Positions 4,479-6,187 of a stretch of 6,187 nucleotides of DNA are shown here, piece by piece. This stretch comes from Actinomycetota bacterium (GTDB taxonomy: Bacteria > Actinomycetota > Actinomycetes > S36-B12 > UBA10799). The stretch spans positions 1 to 6,187 of the forward strand of contig JAUPKO010000392.1 in the NCBI GenBank assembly GCA_030837395.1, read 5' to 3'. The position numbers and the translations under genes were made by a program. Positions within the stretch are counted from its first letter, which is position 1. The number at the start of each line of letters is the position of its first letter. Below the pieces are notes generated by a model. That model was given only the letters and a program-made list of their open reading frames with translations. It was not told the origin of the DNA and did not search any database.

Positions 4479-6142
4479 CCACCAAGAAACGGAACACCCG
4501 AAAGCCAGTCCGTCCGTCCATCACCCCGGAAACCATCCTGCGGGTAGCGATCTACACCCGTCGCTCCACCGACGACGAACACCAGCCCTACACCATCGAA
4601 GCCCAAACCCAGAAACTCCACTCCTACGTAGACTCCCAGCCCGGCTGGAACATCGTCACCGAAATCACCGACGACGCCTCCGGAGCAACCACCAACCGCC
4701 CAGGACTCCAACAACTCCTGCGAGCCGCCCGCGCCGGACGCTTCGACCTGGTCCTCGTCTACCGCCTGGACCGCTTCTCCCGCCGCATCCGTGACCTCGC
4801 CACCCTCATGGACGAACTCGACCACACCGGAGTCGCCTTCCGGTCCGCCACCGAGCCCTTCGACACCTCCAGCCCCGCCGGACGCCTCTTCGTCCAGATG
4901 CTCGGCGCCTTCGCCGAATTCGAACGCGAAGTGATCATCGATCGCGTCGTCAACGGCATGGAACGCAAGGCCGCCTCCGGTGCATGGACCAACGGCCCCC
5001 GCCCCTACGGCTACCTCGTCGACCCCACCACCAAACACCTCGTCCCCCACCCCGACGAACGCCACATCATCACCGACATCTTCACCACCTACGCCACCGC
5101 CCGCCTCGGTGCCCGCAACATCGCCCTCCGCCTCAACACCCACGGCCACCGCACCCGCAACGGCAATCTCTGGTCCGGCCACACCATCCTGCGCATCCTG
5201 GGCAACCGCCTCTACCTCGGCGAGATCGCCTTCCGCGACCAACTCGCCATCGATGCCCACGAACCCCTCATCGACCACGCCACCTTCGACGAATGCACGC
5301 GCATCATGAACGAACGCGGCGAGGCCCACACCAAACGCGCCTCAGCCAACTCCGACTACAACCTCACCGGCATCATCACCTGCCCCGACTGCGGCGCCAA
5401 GTACGTCGGCGCCTCCGCCAACGGCCGGACCCGCACCTACCGCTACTACACCTGCTACCGACGCGCCCGCTACGGCCGCACCGGATGCCAAGCCCCCCGC
5501 ATCGACGCCGACCAACTCGACCACGCCGTCTTCGACGCACTCGCCGCCTTCTACTGCCGGACCGACCTCATCAACGAAGCCATCACCGCCGAATACGCCC
5601 TACGCGCCGAAGGCGCCGACCGGCACACCAACGAACTCACCACCCTCACCAACCAGATCACCACGACCACCGCAGCAATCGACCGCTACCTGACCGCCTT
5701 CGAGAACGGCACCCTCACCGAAACCACCTGCAGCCGACGCGTCCAAGCCCTGACCCTCAAACTCGACCAACTCACCACCCGCCACACCGAGCTCACCGAA
5801 CTCACCCAGACCCAGCCACCGACCCCCACCCCAGCCAACATCACCCAACTCCACGACGACATCATCCACGTCATCACCCACGGCACCCCCGGTCAGCGCA
5901 AAGCCCTCATCGAAACCCACATCGCCACAATCCGCATCGAGGGAGACACCCTGATCCCCACCTTCCTGATCCCCACCGACTACAACCAGGAACCAACCAT
6001 CACAAACAGCAACATGGGGCCGACCGGTGATCCGGTCGGCCCCATGGTTCGCACAATGTGCCAGGTAGTGGAGGTACTGAACGCTTACTCGCACACAGCA
6101 GCTTGCTGTGCGGCCCCAATCCCGCACCGACCCGGTTCATAG
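4475..6142 (+). CDS. Large serine recombinase (site-specific integrase)
   Basis: The protein has 555 residues, normal for the large serine recombinases that integrate and excise phages and mobile elements through a covalent Ser-DNA intermediate. The resolvase N-terminal domain (~22-165) shows VAIYTRRST (24-32) with the likely nucleophile Ser31, YRLDRFSR (96-103) with active-site arginines, and GRLFVQMLGAFAEFEREV (136-153). The recombinase domain (~170-285) contains GPRPYGY (174-180) and ILRILGNRLYLGEI (238-251). A zinc ribbon follows (C303-x2-C306 ... C327 ... C338), then a Thr/Leu/Gln-rich stretch (~385-445) likely to form the coiled coil of such integrases. The catalytic parts look complete. 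GGAG at 4463-4466 precedes the ATG by 8 nt. The end is odd: residues ~510-555 resemble no known domain and cover a perfect hairpin (6013-6046), so the reading frame may run through former non-coding or attachment-site DNA. Confidence 0.95.
   Translation: MTTKKRNTRKPVRPSITPETILRVAIYTRRSTDDEHQPYTIEAQTQKLHSYVDSQPGWNIVTEITDDASGATTNRPGLQQLLRAARAGRFDLVLVYRLDRFSRRIRDLATLMDELDHTGVAFRSATEPFDTSSPAGRLFVQMLGAFAEFEREVIIDRVVNGMERKAASGAWTNGPRPYGYLVDPTTKHLVPHPDERHIITDIFTTYATARLGARNIALRLNTHGHRTRNGNLWSGHTILRILGNRLYLGEIAFRDQLAIDAHEPLIDHATFDECTRIMNERGEAHTKRASANSDYNLTGIITCPDCGAKYVGASANGRTRTYRYYTCYRRARYGRTGCQAPRIDADQLDHAVFDALAAFYCRTDLINEAITAEYALRAEGADRHTNELTTLTNQITTTTAAIDRYLTAFENGTLTETTCSRRVQALTLKLDQLTTRHTELTELTQTQPPTPTPANITQLHDDIIHVITHGTPGQRKALIETHIATIRIEGDTLIPTFLIPTDYNQEPTITNSNMGPTGDPVGPMVRTMCQVVEVLNAYSHTAACCAAPIPHRPGS
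6013..6046 (+). repeat. Perfect 15-bp hairpin inside the 3' end of the recombinase ORF
   Basis: CATGGGGCCGACCGG (6013-6027) pairs perfectly with 6032-6046 around a TGAT loop. It has terminator-like strength but no T-tract, and it lies 96 nt before the recombinase stop. It may be the terminator of an originally shorter recombinase gene, or part of a recombination site. On paper it encodes residues 513-524 (MGPTGDPVGPM). Confidence 0.7.
6094..6110 (+). repeat. 7-bp hairpin near the recombinase stop codon
   Basis: CACAGCA (6094-6100) pairs with TGCTGTG (6104-6110) across a 3-nt loop. It follows the larger hairpin by ~47 nt. It could be part of a recombinase binding region or a minor terminator; its small size means chance is possible. 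Confidence 0.35.
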
Positions 6143-6187
6143 CCGACTTGCCCCGAGGCACCGCTTGAGGAGCAACCGCCCCCTGAC

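Noticed and set aside
4406..5329. Minus-strand 307-codon frame rich in Gly, Val, Glu and Asp
   Set aside because: It is antisense to the serine recombinase, and its composition is what GC-rich third positions produce on the opposite strand.
4984..6030. Plus-strand 348-codon frame rich in Arg, Pro and His
   Set aside because: It is an out-of-frame reading of the recombinase gene. The same applies to the 260-codon frame at 2334-3116 over the methyltransferase gene.
6115..6187. Possible tRNA or tRNA-derived att site (GGTTCATAGCC resembles a T-arm)
   Set aside because: There is no matching acceptor, anticodon or D-arm around it.
1..6187. CRISPR array
   Set aside because: No regularly spaced repeats of 20-40 nt were seen by eye; the repeats found are short and irregular.

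Overview
The window is GC-rich, with codon third positions almost all G or C, and all its proteins are rich in Ala, Arg, Pro and Thr. This points to a high-GC actinobacterium. No housekeeping gene is visible. The content is accessory DNA: a group II intron on the minus strand beside a cassette of plus-strand genes that ends in a large serine recombinase, as in an integrative element of an actinomycete.

Layout. Positions 1-891 (minus) encode the N-terminal half of a group II intron reverse transcriptase/maturase, cut by the window edge just after RT block 4. Positions 892 to about 1290-1336 (minus) are the intron's 5' structural RNA (domains I-III). Positions 1337-1403 are a leader carrying repeated TGTCAG motifs. 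Two overlapping plus-strand genes follow: a methyltransferase-like protein that has lost its cofactor and catalytic motifs (1404-2120), then an apparently intact SAM-dependent methyltransferase of the DNA N4/N6 type (2113-3018). After a short repeat-bearing intergenic region come small genes, two of them cysteine-rich (3225-3527 and 3588-3785). A perfect 16-bp hairpin at 3856-3896 separates these from a second tight cluster: a 40-codon ORF with a strong ribosome binding site (3960-4082), an 83-residue protein (4024-4275), a basic 66-residue protein (4278-4478) and the serine recombinase (4475-6142). The last two overlap as ATGA. A second perfect hairpin (6013-6046) lies inside the recombinase ORF near its 3' end.

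How the parts may work together (inference). The recombinase probably integrates and excises the element. The small basic protein coupled to it is a candidate accessory or directionality factor. The two methyltransferase-fold proteins overlap and probably act together, either as a heterodimer that modifies DNA (self-protection or anti-restriction; no restriction endonuclease is visible) or as an enzyme with a regulatory subunit. The intron is probably an independent insertion beside or inside the element. The other end of the element lies outside the window, so its borders cannot be fixed.
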